A stretch of 64,000 nt of DNA from CBDFLT01 sp965249225 (GCA_965249225.1 CBDFLT010000005.1:21303-85302), one strand, 5' to 3'; counted from the stretch's first letter, positions 38,796 through 47,635 are shown. Made by a program: numbers and translations. The notes: generated by a model not told the origin, from the sequence alone.

Positions 38796-39629
38796 ATGAA
38801 GGTGGTATTTCTAGATGACGTAGAGGGCGTCGCCCTGGGTGGAGACGTGAAAGAGGTCAAAAACGGGTTCGCCCGAAACTACCTCATCCCCAAAAAGCTG
38901 GCGGTGCCGGCCACGCCCAGTGCCCTTCAGCGGGTCAAGCGCCTCACGCACCAGGCCGAGACCGATCGGACCGATAAGATGGCCGATTATACGGCGATGG
39001 CCGAGGAACTGGACGGCGTCCAGGTCAACATCGAGATGCGCGCGGCCCCCAGCGGGCGACTATACGGCTCCGTGAACAACGCCACTGTGGCTAAGGCCCT
39101 GTCAACCCTCACCAGCCGGGAGATAGAGCGCAGGGTGGTGGCGATACCAGAGCCCTTCCGGGAGATAGGTCTCTTCGACGTCAAGGTAGCGCTCCACCCC
39201 GAGGTGGAGGCCCAGGTGAAGGTATTGGTGTACCCGTCGGGCACCGATCCCGACGAGATGATGCAGAGCACCGAAGACGAGGTGGACGAAGAAGAGCCCG
39301 CCGCAGAGGCTGAGGCCGTGGAAGTGACCGCAGAGCCTGAAGCCGAGGCAGGCGAGCAACAGACGGCAGAGGGCCTGGTGGATGAGAGCACCGAAGGCGA
39401 GGTGGACGAAGAAGAGCCCGCCGTAGAGGCTGCTTCCGGCGAGGCTGAACCTGAAGCAGACGAGCAACAGTCGGCAGAGGGCATGGCGGAGGAGAGCGCA
39501 GAAGGCGAGCGGGACGAAGAAGAGCCCGCCGTAGAGGCTGCTTCCGGCGAGGCTGAACCCGGAGCAGACGAGCAGAAGACGGCAGAGGATGGTACCGAGG
39601 GAGAGGCCGAGAAACGGGATAGCAAGTAG
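38796..39629 (+). CDS. rplI: 50S ribosomal protein L9 with a long acidic repetitive tail
   Basis: The first 150 residues are normal L9: the N-terminal domain MKVVFLDDVEGVALGGDVKEVKNGFARNYLIP, connecting helix and C-terminal domain ending near VKVLVYPSG. After that about 120 residues form a Glu/Ala-rich tail with degenerate repeats of 36-40 residues (DEVDEEEPAAEA, GEVDEEEPAVEAASGEAEP, GERDEEEPAVEAASGEAEP). Ordinary L9 has no such tail, so the protein is 277 residues instead of about 150. The tail is highly negatively charged and should be disordered. It would project from the L1 side of the ribosome. It does not look like a second folded domain. Confidence 0.95.
   Translation: MKVVFLDDVEGVALGGDVKEVKNGFARNYLIPKKLAVPATPSALQRVKRLTHQAETDRTDKMADYTAMAEELDGVQVNIEMRAAPSGRLYGSVNNATVAKALSTLTSREIERRVVAIPEPFREIGLFDVKVALHPEVEAQVKVLVYPSGTDPDEMMQSTEDEVDEEEPAAEAEAVEVTAEPEAEAGEQQTAEGLVDESTEGEVDEEEPAVEAASGEAEPEADEQQSAEGMAEESAEGERDEEEPAVEAASGEAEPGADEQKTAEDGTEGEAEKRDSK
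39265..39590 (+). repeat. Tandem repeats in the rplI tail
   Basis: Three diverged units share GACGAAGAAGAGCCCGCCG, at 39285, 39405 and 39513, that is 120 and 108 bp apart (40 and 36 codons). Spacing in multiples of three keeps the reading frame. Confidence 0.75.
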
Positions 39630-39847
39630 GGCCGCCGCGACTCTTTTCCCGCCCGTATCTTGTCCATCGCAATCCCTTCTTGCGGCCAACGTCGGGCCAC
39701 CTGGGAGCAGGCTTAATCTCGCTACGCGTCGCTCCTCTCGCTGCTGACCTGGACTCTAGGCCATCGGCCTACCCATACGGCCATCGGTACAAAGGGCGAC
39801 CTATAACCTGAACATCTAAGAACAGAAGATCGACTGGGAATAGTAAG

Positions 39848-41224
39848 TTGTACGCTGAACGCCTTTTGCCCCACGACTCAGACGCCGAAGAGGCGGTCAT
39901 AGGCTCCATCCTGATCGATGGTGAGTCCATCACGAGGATCACATCGTTCCTGAAGCCCTCGGACTTTTACGTCGCGCGCAACCGGTGGTGTTACGAGGCG
40001 GGTCTGGCGCTCTTCAACAGGGGTGAGGCGATAAACCAGGTGACGGTGGCGAACGAGCTATCGCTCGGCGAACATCTCGAGGAAGTGGGCGGCACCTCGT
40101 ACCTCAGCCACCTGGTGCTGGTGGTCCCGACGTCAGTCCACATCGAATACTACGCCCGGCTTGTGGAGCGTGCATCGATAATGCGGCAGCTGATCGCGGC
40201 GGCCGGCGACATCTCCTCCCTGGGTTACGAGGGCACCACCGACGCGGAGGCCACCCTCAGTCGGGCGGAAGAGATACTCTTCAAGGTCCGCACCGGCCGT
40301 GAGACCCGAGACTTCACCCACATCAGGCAGGTGCTCGACACATACATGGAGGAAAGCTCCGCTGTTCACGTCCCCGGCGAGCACCAATTGGCTCCGATTC
40401 CCACCAGCTTCAAGACCCTGGACGAGCTGCTTGGAGGAGGGCTCCAGAGGTCCGACATGTTCGTGCTGGCGGCCCGTCCCAGCCTGGGAAAGAGCGCCCT
40501 GGCGGTCAACATCGCGCGTAACGCGGCCGCCGCAGGCGCCGTCGTCGGAATGTTTAGCCTTGAGATGAGCGCCGAGCAGATAGCCCTTCGCCTCCTATCG
40601 GGTGAGGCCAATGTAAGCACTTACCACCTGCGCATAGGACATCTGAGCGCGGCTGACGAACAGCGGGTGCTGGACTCCATCGGTATGCTGTCCGACCTGC
40701 CTATCTATATCGACGACACCCCCATTCAGGGCATCGTGGAGATGAGGGGCAAGGCGCGCAGGCTCCAGTCCGAAAAAGGTGTGGATATGCTGATCGTGGA
40801 CTATCTACAGCTCATCGCCAGCAGGGCCAGGGCTGAAAATCGAGTGCAGGAGATGGGCGAGATTTCACGCGCGATTAAGGGCATGGCGCGGGACCTGGAT
40901 ATACCGGTGTTCGCATGCTCTCAGCTAAGCCGCGCGGTGGAGCAGAGGCCGTCCCACAGGCCGATCCTCTCAGACCTCCGTGAGAGCGGAAGCATTGAGC
41001 AGGATGCCGACGTTGTGGCGTTCATCTACCGGGAGGACCAGTACACCTCACGGGAGGAGTGGGAGAGCAAAAACCCTACGATACCGTACCCCCAAAACAT
41101 CGCCGAGATCATTGTTGCCAAGCACCGCCACGGGCCCGTGGACACCATTCCGTTGTACTTTCGGAAGGAAGTGGCGCGGTTCGAGAACCTGGAGCGCCCA
41201 GCCCGTTCGCGAGAACTCGTCTAG
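39848..41224 (+). CDS. dnaB: Replicative DNA helicase DnaB
   Basis: Hexameric 5'-3' helicase of the replication fork. At 458 residues it is full length with no intein. The N-terminal helical domain starts LPHDSDAEEAVIGSILID. The RecA-like domain has Walker A ARPSLGKSALAVN (about residue 216), Walker B LIVDYLQLIA, and the conserved QLSRAVEQRPSHRPILSDLRESGSIEQDADVV near residue 360. TTG 39848 is the start; the upstream GGGAATAG is a weak binding site. It is followed with no gap by a DnaD-like gene and then by a double loader ATPase, a complete helicase-loading cluster. Confidence 0.97.
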   Translation: MYAERLLPHDSDAEEAVIGSILIDGESITRITSFLKPSDFYVARNRWCYEAGLALFNRGEAINQVTVANELSLGEHLEEVGGTSYLSHLVLVVPTSVHIEYYARLVERASIMRQLIAAAGDISSLGYEGTTDAEATLSRAEEILFKVRTGRETRDFTHIRQVLDTYMEESSAVHVPGEHQLAPIPTSFKTLDELLGGGLQRSDMFVLAARPSLGKSALAVNIARNAAAAGAVVGMFSLEMSAEQIALRLLSGEANVSTYHLRIGHLSAADEQRVLDSIGMLSDLPIYIDDTPIQGIVEMRGKARRLQSEKGVDMLIVDYLQLIASRARAENRVQEMGEISRAIKGMARDLDIPVFACSQLSRAVEQRPSHRPILSDLRESGSIEQDADVVAFIYREDQYTSREEWESKNPTIPYPQNIAEIIVAKHRHGPVDTIPLYFRKEVARFENLERPARSRELV

Positions 41225-41902
41225 ATGACCTTCGCCGGCTTCCCCCACCGCACACGCTTCACCCCCGTACCCAATCCCCTCTTCGGCCCCCTCCTAGAGC
41301 AGATAGAGGACCTGGCCGAGCTCAAGTGCACGCTGCGAATCATCTGGCTCCTGCACCAGAAGAAGGGCTATCCTAGATTCGTGGCCCTCAACGAATTGAT
41401 GGCTGACCGCACGCTTGGCAAAGCCCTCAACGGTGCAGGCGACCGTCGCACAGAGCTGGACCGGGTGCTGTCCCAGGCCGTGAGACGGCGCACGCTGCTG
41501 ACGGGCACCGTCTCTCTGGAAGGCGGGCGGGAAAGAGTGTACGCGCTGAACACCGATAGCGACCGAAGGGCGATGGCGAAACTGCTCTCGCAAGATGAAT
41601 CCCCTCAGGAAGGCTTCGCCGAACAGCCATACGATGCGCCCACGGACCGCCCCAACATCTTCACCCTCTACGAAGAAAACATAGGCTTGCTCAGCCCAAT
41701 GATCGCGGAGGAGCTACGGGAGGCGGAGCAGCTCTACCCCCTGGAATGGATCGGGGACGCCGTCCGAGAGGCTGTAGACCAGAACAAGCGTAGCTGGAGG
41801 TACGTGTCCCGGATACTGGAACGGTGGGAGAGAGAAGGCAGGAGCAGCGATGGAAGAGCTGGGAGATATTCTAAAAAGACTGGGCACAAAAGGTACTACT
41901 AG
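41225..41902 (+). CDS. DnaD-domain primosome protein
   Basis: A 225-residue protein of the DnaD/DnaB2 group that helps assemble the primosome and load the helicase. The N-terminal half looks winged-helix-like (LRIIWLLHQKKGYPRFVALNELM). The C-terminal DnaD domain is clear: NIFTLYEENIGLLSPMIAEELREAEQLYPLEWIGDAVREAV and the closing WRYVSRILERW, the YxxxIL-W motif. ATG 41225 follows the dnaB stop directly. The gene overlaps the loader ATPase by 53 bp, showing a coupled operon. DnaD proteins are typical of Firmicutes and some Chloroflexota. Confidence 0.9.
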   Translation: MTFAGFPHRTRFTPVPNPLFGPLLEQIEDLAELKCTLRIIWLLHQKKGYPRFVALNELMADRTLGKALNGAGDRRTELDRVLSQAVRRRTLLTGTVSLEGGRERVYALNTDSDRRAMAKLLSQDESPQEGFAEQPYDAPTDRPNIFTLYEENIGLLSPMIAEELREAEQLYPLEWIGDAVREAVDQNKRSWRYVSRILERWEREGRSSDGRAGRYSKKTGHKRYY

Positions 41903-43256
41903 GGCCAACGACCACACCCCGGCCCCCGACCCGGAGACCGACGAAGTCCTGGAACCCTGCGAGATCTGCGGGGGCCGTGGATGGTTCACTCCAGACGTTC
42001 CCGTCGGACACCCGGACTTCGGGCAGATCACGACATGTCGCTGCCAGGAAGAGCGGATGGAGGAGGAGAGGTTCTCCAGATTACTCCGCTACAGCAACAT
42101 CGGTTCCTTGACTCGCTTCACGTTTGAGTCCCTTCAGCTCGAAGGACTAAGCAAGGACCCAGAGAACCAACGGCTCTTCAAGGAAGCCCACGACACAGCG
42201 GCCGAGTACGCCCAGAACCCCATTGGATGGCTTGTCCTGACAGGGCCCAATGGCTCGGGCAAGACCCATCTAGCCGCGGCCATCGCCAACCGCTGCATAC
42301 AAAACGGCTACGTCGTGCTGTTCGTTCACCTCCCCGATCTTCTGGACCATCTGCGCGCAACATTCGCGCCAGCCAGCGACGTGTCATATAGCGAGCTATT
42401 CGAGCAGGTGAAAGGCACACCCGTATTGATACTGGACGCCTTGGGAGCCCAAGCCTCGACCTCCTGGGCCCAGGAGAAGCTTCAGCAGATCGTCAACCAC
42501 CGGTTCAACGCCGAGCTTCCCACCGTGGTCACGACCGCGGCACGACTCGAGGAGCTCGACCCCTACATCTATACTCGCCTCGCGACGGGTGAGCTGAGCC
42601 GGGTACTGGAGGTGTGGTCACCGGCGATGGACCGGGTCCTCAGCCTGGGACGCATTGAGCCAGAGATGCTGAACCGCATGACCTTCGATGCCTTCGACGT
42701 GCGGGGGAACAACCCTACCGCCGGCCAACGGGCCAGCCTCGAAGCGGCGTTCCAAGCCGCCAAGAACTTCGCCGCAGACCCCGACGGATGGCTCACTTTG
42801 TTTGGTGAAACCGGCGTAGGCAAGACCCACCTAGCCGTGGCGGTCGCCTCCAAGCACGTGAATCAGGGACGCACGGCGTTCTACGCGTTCGTTCCTGAGC
42901 TACTGGACTACCTACGCTACACCTTTAGCCCGGACAGCCGTATCACATATGACAGGCTATTTGAGGAGGTGAAAAACACGCCGATGCTCATTTTGGACGA
43001 CCTCGGTGGAGAGCACAGTACTCCATGGGCCCAGGAAAAGCTCTACCAGATCATCGTACACAGACACGACGCCCGGCTGCCGACCGTAATTACCACCACA
43101 GAAGACTTCACCCAACCGACCGGCGCCATAAGCTCCCGCGTCCAAGACCCCTCGGTCGGACAGCTCATAAGAATCGAGGCGCCCGACTACCGCATCAAAA
43201 AGAGGGACGCGCACAGGCAAAGGAGCGTAAGCCGCAGGACCAGAGGTGCGGGCTAG
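41850..43256 (+). CDS. Helicase loader-like ATPase with two tandem DnaC/DnaI-type AAA+ domains
   Basis: A 468-residue protein, about twice the size of a normal DnaC. Near the N-terminus CEIC...CRC (residues 37-65) suggests a zinc ribbon as in DnaI. Two AAA+ modules follow: the first has Walker A GPNGSGKTHLA (near residue 130) and a Walker B of LILDALG, in which the second acidic residue is Ala. The second has GETGVGKTHLA (near 322) and an intact LILDDLGGEHSTPWAQEKL. The modules share the order LPDLLDHLR / VPELLDYLR and SYSELFEQVK / TYDRLFEEVK, so they arose by internal duplication. It probably acts with DnaD to load DnaB. The first ATPase site is likely degenerate. Confidence 0.9.
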   Translation: MEELGDILKRLGTKGTTRANDHTPAPDPETDEVLEPCEICGGRGWFTPDVPVGHPDFGQITTCRCQEERMEEERFSRLLRYSNIGSLTRFTFESLQLEGLSKDPENQRLFKEAHDTAAEYAQNPIGWLVLTGPNGSGKTHLAAAIANRCIQNGYVVLFVHLPDLLDHLRATFAPASDVSYSELFEQVKGTPVLILDALGAQASTSWAQEKLQQIVNHRFNAELPTVVTTAARLEELDPYIYTRLATGELSRVLEVWSPAMDRVLSLGRIEPEMLNRMTFDAFDVRGNNPTAGQRASLEAAFQAAKNFAADPDGWLTLFGETGVGKTHLAVAVASKHVNQGRTAFYAFVPELLDYLRYTFSPDSRITYDRLFEEVKNTPMLILDDLGGEHSTPWAQEKLYQIIVHRHDARLPTVITTTEDFTQPTGAISSRVQDPSVGQLIRIEAPDYRIKKRDAHRQRSVSRRTRGAG

Positions 43257-43401
43257 CCGGAAGGAACTGGTGACGATAGGCACCAGGGCGATACCCACGC
43301 CCGGGTAGCCATCCCAAAGCCCTTCTCTGCCTTTCTGTATTCGCCCTACCCCACTGGCAGGACATTGTTGAAATCACCTCTCGGGAGCCGAGGAGAAGGA
43401 T

Positions 43402-44898
43402 ATGGAATTTGATCATCGGGTGAAGACCGAACCTCAAAAACGCACCGCAGACTCGGTGTTCTACGAGCTTACTAGAAGCCTCTGTCCCCAGTGCAAACAG
43501 CTGATCGACGCCCAGATTCACCTGAAAGACGGCAGGGTGATCATGCGCAAGCGGTGCGCAACCCACGGCTGGTTCGAAGCGCTTATCTCCTCTGACGCGG
43601 AGGGCTATGTCAACTCACTGAAGTACAACAAGCCCGGTACTATACCTCGGGAGTTCACCACTGAGGTCAAAGACGGTTGCCCATACGACTGCGGCCTCTG
43701 CCCCGAGCACAAGCAGCATACGTGCCTGGCCCTCATAGAGGTGAACACCGGATGCAATCTGGCGTGTCCCACCTGCTTCGCCAATGCCGGTCCGGGATAC
43801 AACCTGACCCTTGAGCAGGTAGGGTTCATGCTGGACCAGTTCGTACGGACCGAGGGCGACCCGGAGGTGGTGCAGTTCAGCGGCGGCGAGCCCACACTGC
43901 ACCCCCGACTCTTCGACATGATCAGCATGGCCCAGGAGAAGGGTATACGCCATGTAATGGTCAACACCAACGGCAGGCGCATCGCGCGTGATGAGAAGTG
44001 GGCCAAGCGGCTGGGGGAGCTTCGACCCATGATCTACCTCCAGTTCGATGGCCTGAACGACTCCACCTATGAGCAGCTTCGGGGAGAGCCGTTGCTGCAG
44101 GAGAAACTGCAAACTCTGGACGTGCTGGCCGAACTGGACCTCAACACGATCCTGGTTGCCGCAGTCGAGCGAGGCGTCAACGAGCACGAGGTCGGACCCC
44201 TGGTCCGGTTCGGCCTGGAGCACCCAGCCGTGCGGGGTGTCAACTTCCAGCCCGTGACTCACACCGGACGCCACCTTGCATTCGATCCGACCGACCGGGT
44301 CACGATACCCGAGGTGGTCGAGCGCATCCAGGAACAGACCGATGGCTTGTTCGTGAAGAGCGATTTCGTACCGGTGCCCTGCTGTCACCCAGGCTGCCAA
44401 TCCATAACCTATGCCTATGTCGAGGGCGACCAGGTGACCCCCTTGCCGCGGCTGATAAACGTGGACGACTACCTGGACTACATAACGAACCGGTCATGGC
44501 CCGACCCCTCGGAAGAGGTGAAACGCGCCCTGGAAGGCCTGTGGTCTTCAAGCGCCGTACCGGGCAGCGACACCGTGGCCGCTCAGTTCACCTGCGCAGG
44601 CTGCAGCATAGACCTCTCCGGTTCCCCGTCCGATCTGGCGAAGCGCATATTCGCCGTCAGCGTGAAGGACTTCATGGACTCTTATACCTTCGACGTCAAA
44701 AAGGTCATGAAGTGCTGCGTGGGGATCATGACGCCGGACGGCCGAATGATCCCTTTCTGCGCGTACAACAACGTTGGATACCGGGAGGAGGTCCGCCGAG
44801 CGATGATGACCGAACGGGCTCGGACACGACTATTGGGTGGCCGGAAGGCCCACCAAAGAAACGGAACCCCAGTTCATCCCGGACACGATGACTCATGA
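43402..44898 (+). CDS. Radical SAM protein of the tetraether lipid synthase (Tes/MJ0619)-like family
   Basis: A 498-residue radical SAM protein. The N-terminal metal site has CPQC (residues 28-31) and CATH (52-55), a second Cys set C93, C97, C100 and C108 follows, and the radical SAM motif is CNLACPTC (118-125). Further Cys residues lie at 327/328/332, 398/401, 438/439 and 453. FSGGEPTLHP and VNTNGRR are standard barrel strands. This layout, a rubredoxin-like N-terminus plus several Fe-S clusters, is that of archaeal tetraether lipid synthase and its relatives, which join hydrocarbon chains; others in the family methylate pterins. Function is inferred by resemblance. It starts at ATG 43402 behind GGAGAAGG and precedes a methyltransferase gene. 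Confidence 0.85.
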   Translation: MEFDHRVKTEPQKRTADSVFYELTRSLCPQCKQLIDAQIHLKDGRVIMRKRCATHGWFEALISSDAEGYVNSLKYNKPGTIPREFTTEVKDGCPYDCGLCPEHKQHTCLALIEVNTGCNLACPTCFANAGPGYNLTLEQVGFMLDQFVRTEGDPEVVQFSGGEPTLHPRLFDMISMAQEKGIRHVMVNTNGRRIARDEKWAKRLGELRPMIYLQFDGLNDSTYEQLRGEPLLQEKLQTLDVLAELDLNTILVAAVERGVNEHEVGPLVRFGLEHPAVRGVNFQPVTHTGRHLAFDPTDRVTIPEVVERIQEQTDGLFVKSDFVPVPCCHPGCQSITYAYVEGDQVTPLPRLINVDDYLDYITNRSWPDPSEEVKRALEGLWSSSAVPGSDTVAAQFTCAGCSIDLSGSPSDLAKRIFAVSVKDFMDSYTFDVKKVMKCCVGIMTPDGRMIPFCAYNNVGYREEVRRAMMTERARTRLLGGRKAHQRNGTPVHPGHDDS

Positions 44899-44971
44899 CC
44901 GCTCGAGGTAAGAACTACCCTGGATTGGCGGTAATACCTTGAGGACTGAGAAAACGCAAGCCAGGGGTGAC

Positions 44972-45766
44972 ATGGGAGAGTTATCCCCCTACGAGCTTGA
45001 GGCCTGCTGTAGGATCGGGTACGGCCATCCGGTGACGAAGTGGCTCCTGGGCGACTCCTTCCATCCCGGCGGGCTTCAACTGACCAGCACGCTGGCGGGT
45101 CTGCTGGGCATCGACTCGAGCTCCCGCGTACTCGACGTCGGCTCCGGTCTCGGTGCCAGCGCGGTGCATCTCGCCGACACGCTGGGATGCCGAGTGACGG
45201 GTGTCACTATTGAGCAAGAGGGCGCGGCGGCGGGGTACGATCTCGCAAAGAGCAACGGAGTCGAGGGCAGGATGACATTCGTCCAAGGAGACATACAAAG
45301 CGCCAAGCTTGAGGAGAAGCCCTTCGATTTCGCGCTCATGGAGTGCGTGCTCTCCATCCTGCTGGATAAGGAGAGGGCGCTGCGCAATGTGAGGGAGCTT
45401 CTCAAGCCCAGAGGGCGTCTGGGGCTGACCGACGTGACCGTGAACGGTCCGCTACCTCCCGAGTTGGAGGGGGTGCTGGGCACCGCCGGGTGCATCGGAG
45501 GCGCGCGGTCCATCAGTGAGTACGGCGATCTCCTGAGCGACGCGGGCTTCACGGTCGAGCACACGCAGGACCGCCAGGAGGCGGCGACCACGTTCCTGCG
45601 AGACATCTCTGGAAAACTCATGATGGCTGAGGTAGCCGCGAAGCTGGGCAAGCTTCCCATAGGCAACCCCGTGCTATCGGAAGCGAAGCGATTGCTGTCG
45701 CTAGCTCAGGAGCTTGTGCGCGACGGGACCCTGGGATACGGACTGCTGGTGGCTCGCAAGCCTTAG
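44972..45766 (+). CDS. Class I SAM-dependent methyltransferase
   Basis: A roughly 264-residue methyltransferase placed directly after the Tes-like gene. Motif I is VLDVGSGLGASAVHLAD near residue 54, followed by VTGVTIEQEG, QGDIQSAKLEEKPFDFAL and LLKPRGRLGLTDVTV. The helix before motif I (ACCRIGYGHPVTKWLLGD) with GGLQLTSTL resembles the lid of UbiE/ArsM-type enzymes. ATG 44972 behind AGGGGTGA is preferred; TTG 44939 is an alternative adding 11 residues. Substrate is unknown; a lipid or cofactor product of the neighbouring radical enzyme is a reasonable guess, but not shown. Confidence 0.82.
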   Translation: MGELSPYELEACCRIGYGHPVTKWLLGDSFHPGGLQLTSTLAGLLGIDSSSRVLDVGSGLGASAVHLADTLGCRVTGVTIEQEGAAAGYDLAKSNGVEGRMTFVQGDIQSAKLEEKPFDFALMECVLSILLDKERALRNVRELLKPRGRLGLTDVTVNGPLPPELEGVLGTAGCIGGARSISEYGDLLSDAGFTVEHTQDRQEAATTFLRDISGKLMMAEVAAKLGKLPIGNPVLSEAKRLLSLAQELVRDGTLGYGLLVARKP

Positions 45767-46089
45767 CACTCGCGCTGCCTCAGGCAAGTCTTACTTCGAC
45801 TTCATCCGGTCGCACAATCGACCACGAGTCCACCTGGGGCGGAGTGGTCTCGATGCGATTCATGCCAGATCGGTAGGGGAGGCATGGCCGGACGCCATCC
45901 GGGGCGGGCAGGGTGGGACAAATCACCACGGGGTGGGGTGACCTCAGGCGCAGTCCCACCCCAGCCTGGCAGTACCGTTGACAGCGGTTGGCGCCCCGAT
46001 TATACTCCCGTCCGTGTCCGATGACGCCGGCTTGGACGGCCCCAGGCTGAATCAAGACACGCAGCGGAACCGGACATAGGGGAGAACAG
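45767..46089 (+). other. Intergenic region before speD
   Basis: No gene was recognised. GGTGGGAC (45912-45919) and GTCCCACC (45953-45960) form an 8-bp inverted repeat in a GC-rich stretch. The speD promoter follows at its right end. Confidence 0.5.
45978..46006 (+). promoter_or_regulatory. Promoter for speD
   Basis: TTGACA at 45978-45983 and TATACT at 46001-46006 are separated by 17 bp, a near-ideal housekeeping promoter. The speD start is about 85 bp downstream. Confidence 0.85.
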
Positions 46090-46515
46090 GTGCACCTGGT
46101 AATCGACGGAAATAGTAGCGCCCCGGACAAGCTGTCCGACTCCGACCTGGTCTACCGGTTTCTGGACCAGCATCCAGACGCCATCGGCATGACCAAGATA
46201 ACGGAGCCCCAGGTCTACACCTACCATGGGAAGACACCGGAGGACTGGGGCGTCTCAGGGTTCGTCCTCATAGCGGAGAGCCACATCAGCGTGCACACGT
46301 TCCCGGACAGGGCCCACGTCAACGTCGACATCTTCTCCTGCAAGGACTTCGACACCACCTCATCCGTCGACGTGGTGAAGGCCGCCTTCTCGCTGACGGA
46401 GGTCAGCACCCGTGAGCTGGAGCGAGGGCTGGAGTACGCGACGCCCGGCCGAGCCTACCACGGCATGGTCCGCGAGCGCGTCAATCTCATCGCCGAGACG
46501 CCCTCAGGCGATTAG
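46090..46515 (+). CDS. speD: S-adenosylmethionine decarboxylase proenzyme
   Basis: Pyruvoyl enzyme that makes decarboxylated SAM for spermidine synthesis. The 141-residue length is that of the short prokaryotic class. The self-cleavage site is Glu63-Ser64 in AESHISVHTFPD, giving the pyruvoyl group on the alpha chain; His69 and Cys84 are the usual catalytic partners. The start is GTG 46090. It is a single gene with its own promoter. No spermidine synthase is in the window. Confidence 0.97.
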   Translation: MHLVIDGNSSAPDKLSDSDLVYRFLDQHPDAIGMTKITEPQVYTYHGKTPEDWGVSGFVLIAESHISVHTFPDRAHVNVDIFSCKDFDTTSSVDVVKAAFSLTEVSTRELERGLEYATPGRAYHGMVRERVNLIAETPSGD

Positions 46516-46591
46516 CCGGCCCGGACGCAGAGCGAAGGGCGTAAGCAGGGAATAGTTTCGAGCCTCTTCGCCGAGTCGGGTACCGTCGTCG

Positions 46592-46810
46592 CTACTGCTG
46601 TAAGGGCTGCACCACCCCGAAGCGGTTGCCCTCCGGGTCGTCGAACTGGCCGATACGAATTCCTGCCCCTGGGACCTCCATAGCCGGCACGACTATCTTG
46701 GCCCCAAGCTCCTGTGCCTTCGACAGGTACGCGTCCGCATCGTCCACCTGGGCGTACATCCGAAGACCCGGCTCGTCATGGGGGTCCTGTTTTTGATAGA
46801 TCCCGCCGTC
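46592..46810 (-). pseudogene. Truncated VOC-family (glyoxalase/bleomycin-resistance) protein
   Basis: Only the C-terminal 70 or so residues are recognisable: GGIYQKQDPHDEPGLRMYAQVDD, AKIVVPAMEVPGAGIRIGQF and DDPEGNRFGVVQP, the usual end of a VOC domain. The open frame continues upstream to 46891, but that part is antisense to the response-regulator fragment and has no VOC character. The N-terminal half is gone. It is joined head to head with a response-regulator fragment, and the break lies near 46808-46815. Confidence 0.75.
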
Positions 46811-47335
46811 GATCCGCAGGTCGTCCTCATGGATGTGCGAATGGAAGAGGTCAGCGGTATAGAGGCCTGCCGCCTTATCAAGAGTGCTCATCCCCAGGTA
46901 AATGTGCTCATGCTCACCTCCTTCGCAGAAGAGGAGGCCGTAATGTCGTCCATCATGGCGGGCGCATCAGGCTACCTATTGAAGAATGTTGGGCGCGCCG
47001 ATCTCCTTAAATCTATCCGGGCGGTGGCTGGAGGCCAAAGTCTTCTTGACCCCTCAGTTACCGCAAAGGTGATGGAGCGGCTGGCCCGGCTTGCCACGAA
47101 GGAGGAGGAGAGGGCTGTTGAGGGAATTTCCGAACGAGAGAAGGAAGTACTGGCTCTCGTTGCCCAGGGGCTGACCAACAAAGAGATTGCCGCGAAGCTG
47201 GTCATTAGCGAAAACACCGCGCGTAATCACGTCAGCCGCATCCTCGACAAGCTGGACATCAGCCGTCGTAGCCAAGCCGCTACCTTTGCGGCCCAGCATG
47301 GTCTGCTAAAAGACGAAGCGTCCGGCGAGGGATAA
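46811..47335 (+). pseudogene. Truncated NarL/LuxR-type response regulator
   Basis: From DPQVVLMDVRM onwards it is a typical NarL-family response regulator: the phospho-accepting Asp in LMDVRM, then MLTSFAEEEAVMSS, GASGYLLKN, and the C-terminal LuxR helix-turn-helix LSEREKEVLALVAQGLTNKEIAAKLVISENTARNHVSRIL. The first 50 residues of the receiver, including the acidic metal-binding pair, are missing. The only ATG (46778) lies in antisense VOC sequence, so it would produce a receiver without a complete active site. The DNA-binding domain itself is intact. No partner kinase is in the window. Confidence 0.8.
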
Positions 47336-47635
47336 TGCGCGGCCTCAAGCGGGCAGTCCAGGGGACGCAGAGAAAAGGTGGTAGGCCGTGCGGGACTGTA
47401 GGTAGGACTTTCGCCAGGACCTTCGCGCTATCGCCCTCGTTACCCGTCCGTCAGGCAACCACATGGTGGCCGCGGCTCATACCAACGGCCGATGGGGGGA
47501 TCGGCTGGATGAACGAGCCACGTCTCGGTCCTTTTGCTCGGCGGAAATCGGCCACCTACCCGATGCCGACCGAGGGGTCCTCCCCATAGAGTGATGGCAG
47601 CGGAGATCGTGAATCTTATAAGTGAAGGAATACCC
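47336..47635. other. Intergenic region between the truncated regulator and the AT-rich gene
   Basis: 300 bp without a recognised gene. Its composition is GC-rich in contrast to the following gene, so the AT-rich segment begins at or just before 47600. No terminator or promoter consensus was convincing. Confidence 0.4.

Noticed and set aside
39265..39590. CRISPR-like repeats
   Set aside because: The repeats are in-frame coding repeats of 108-120 bp in the L9 tail with no short spacers. No CRISPR array is present in the window.
39848..41224. Intein in dnaB
   Set aside because: The helicase is of normal length and all motifs are contiguous.
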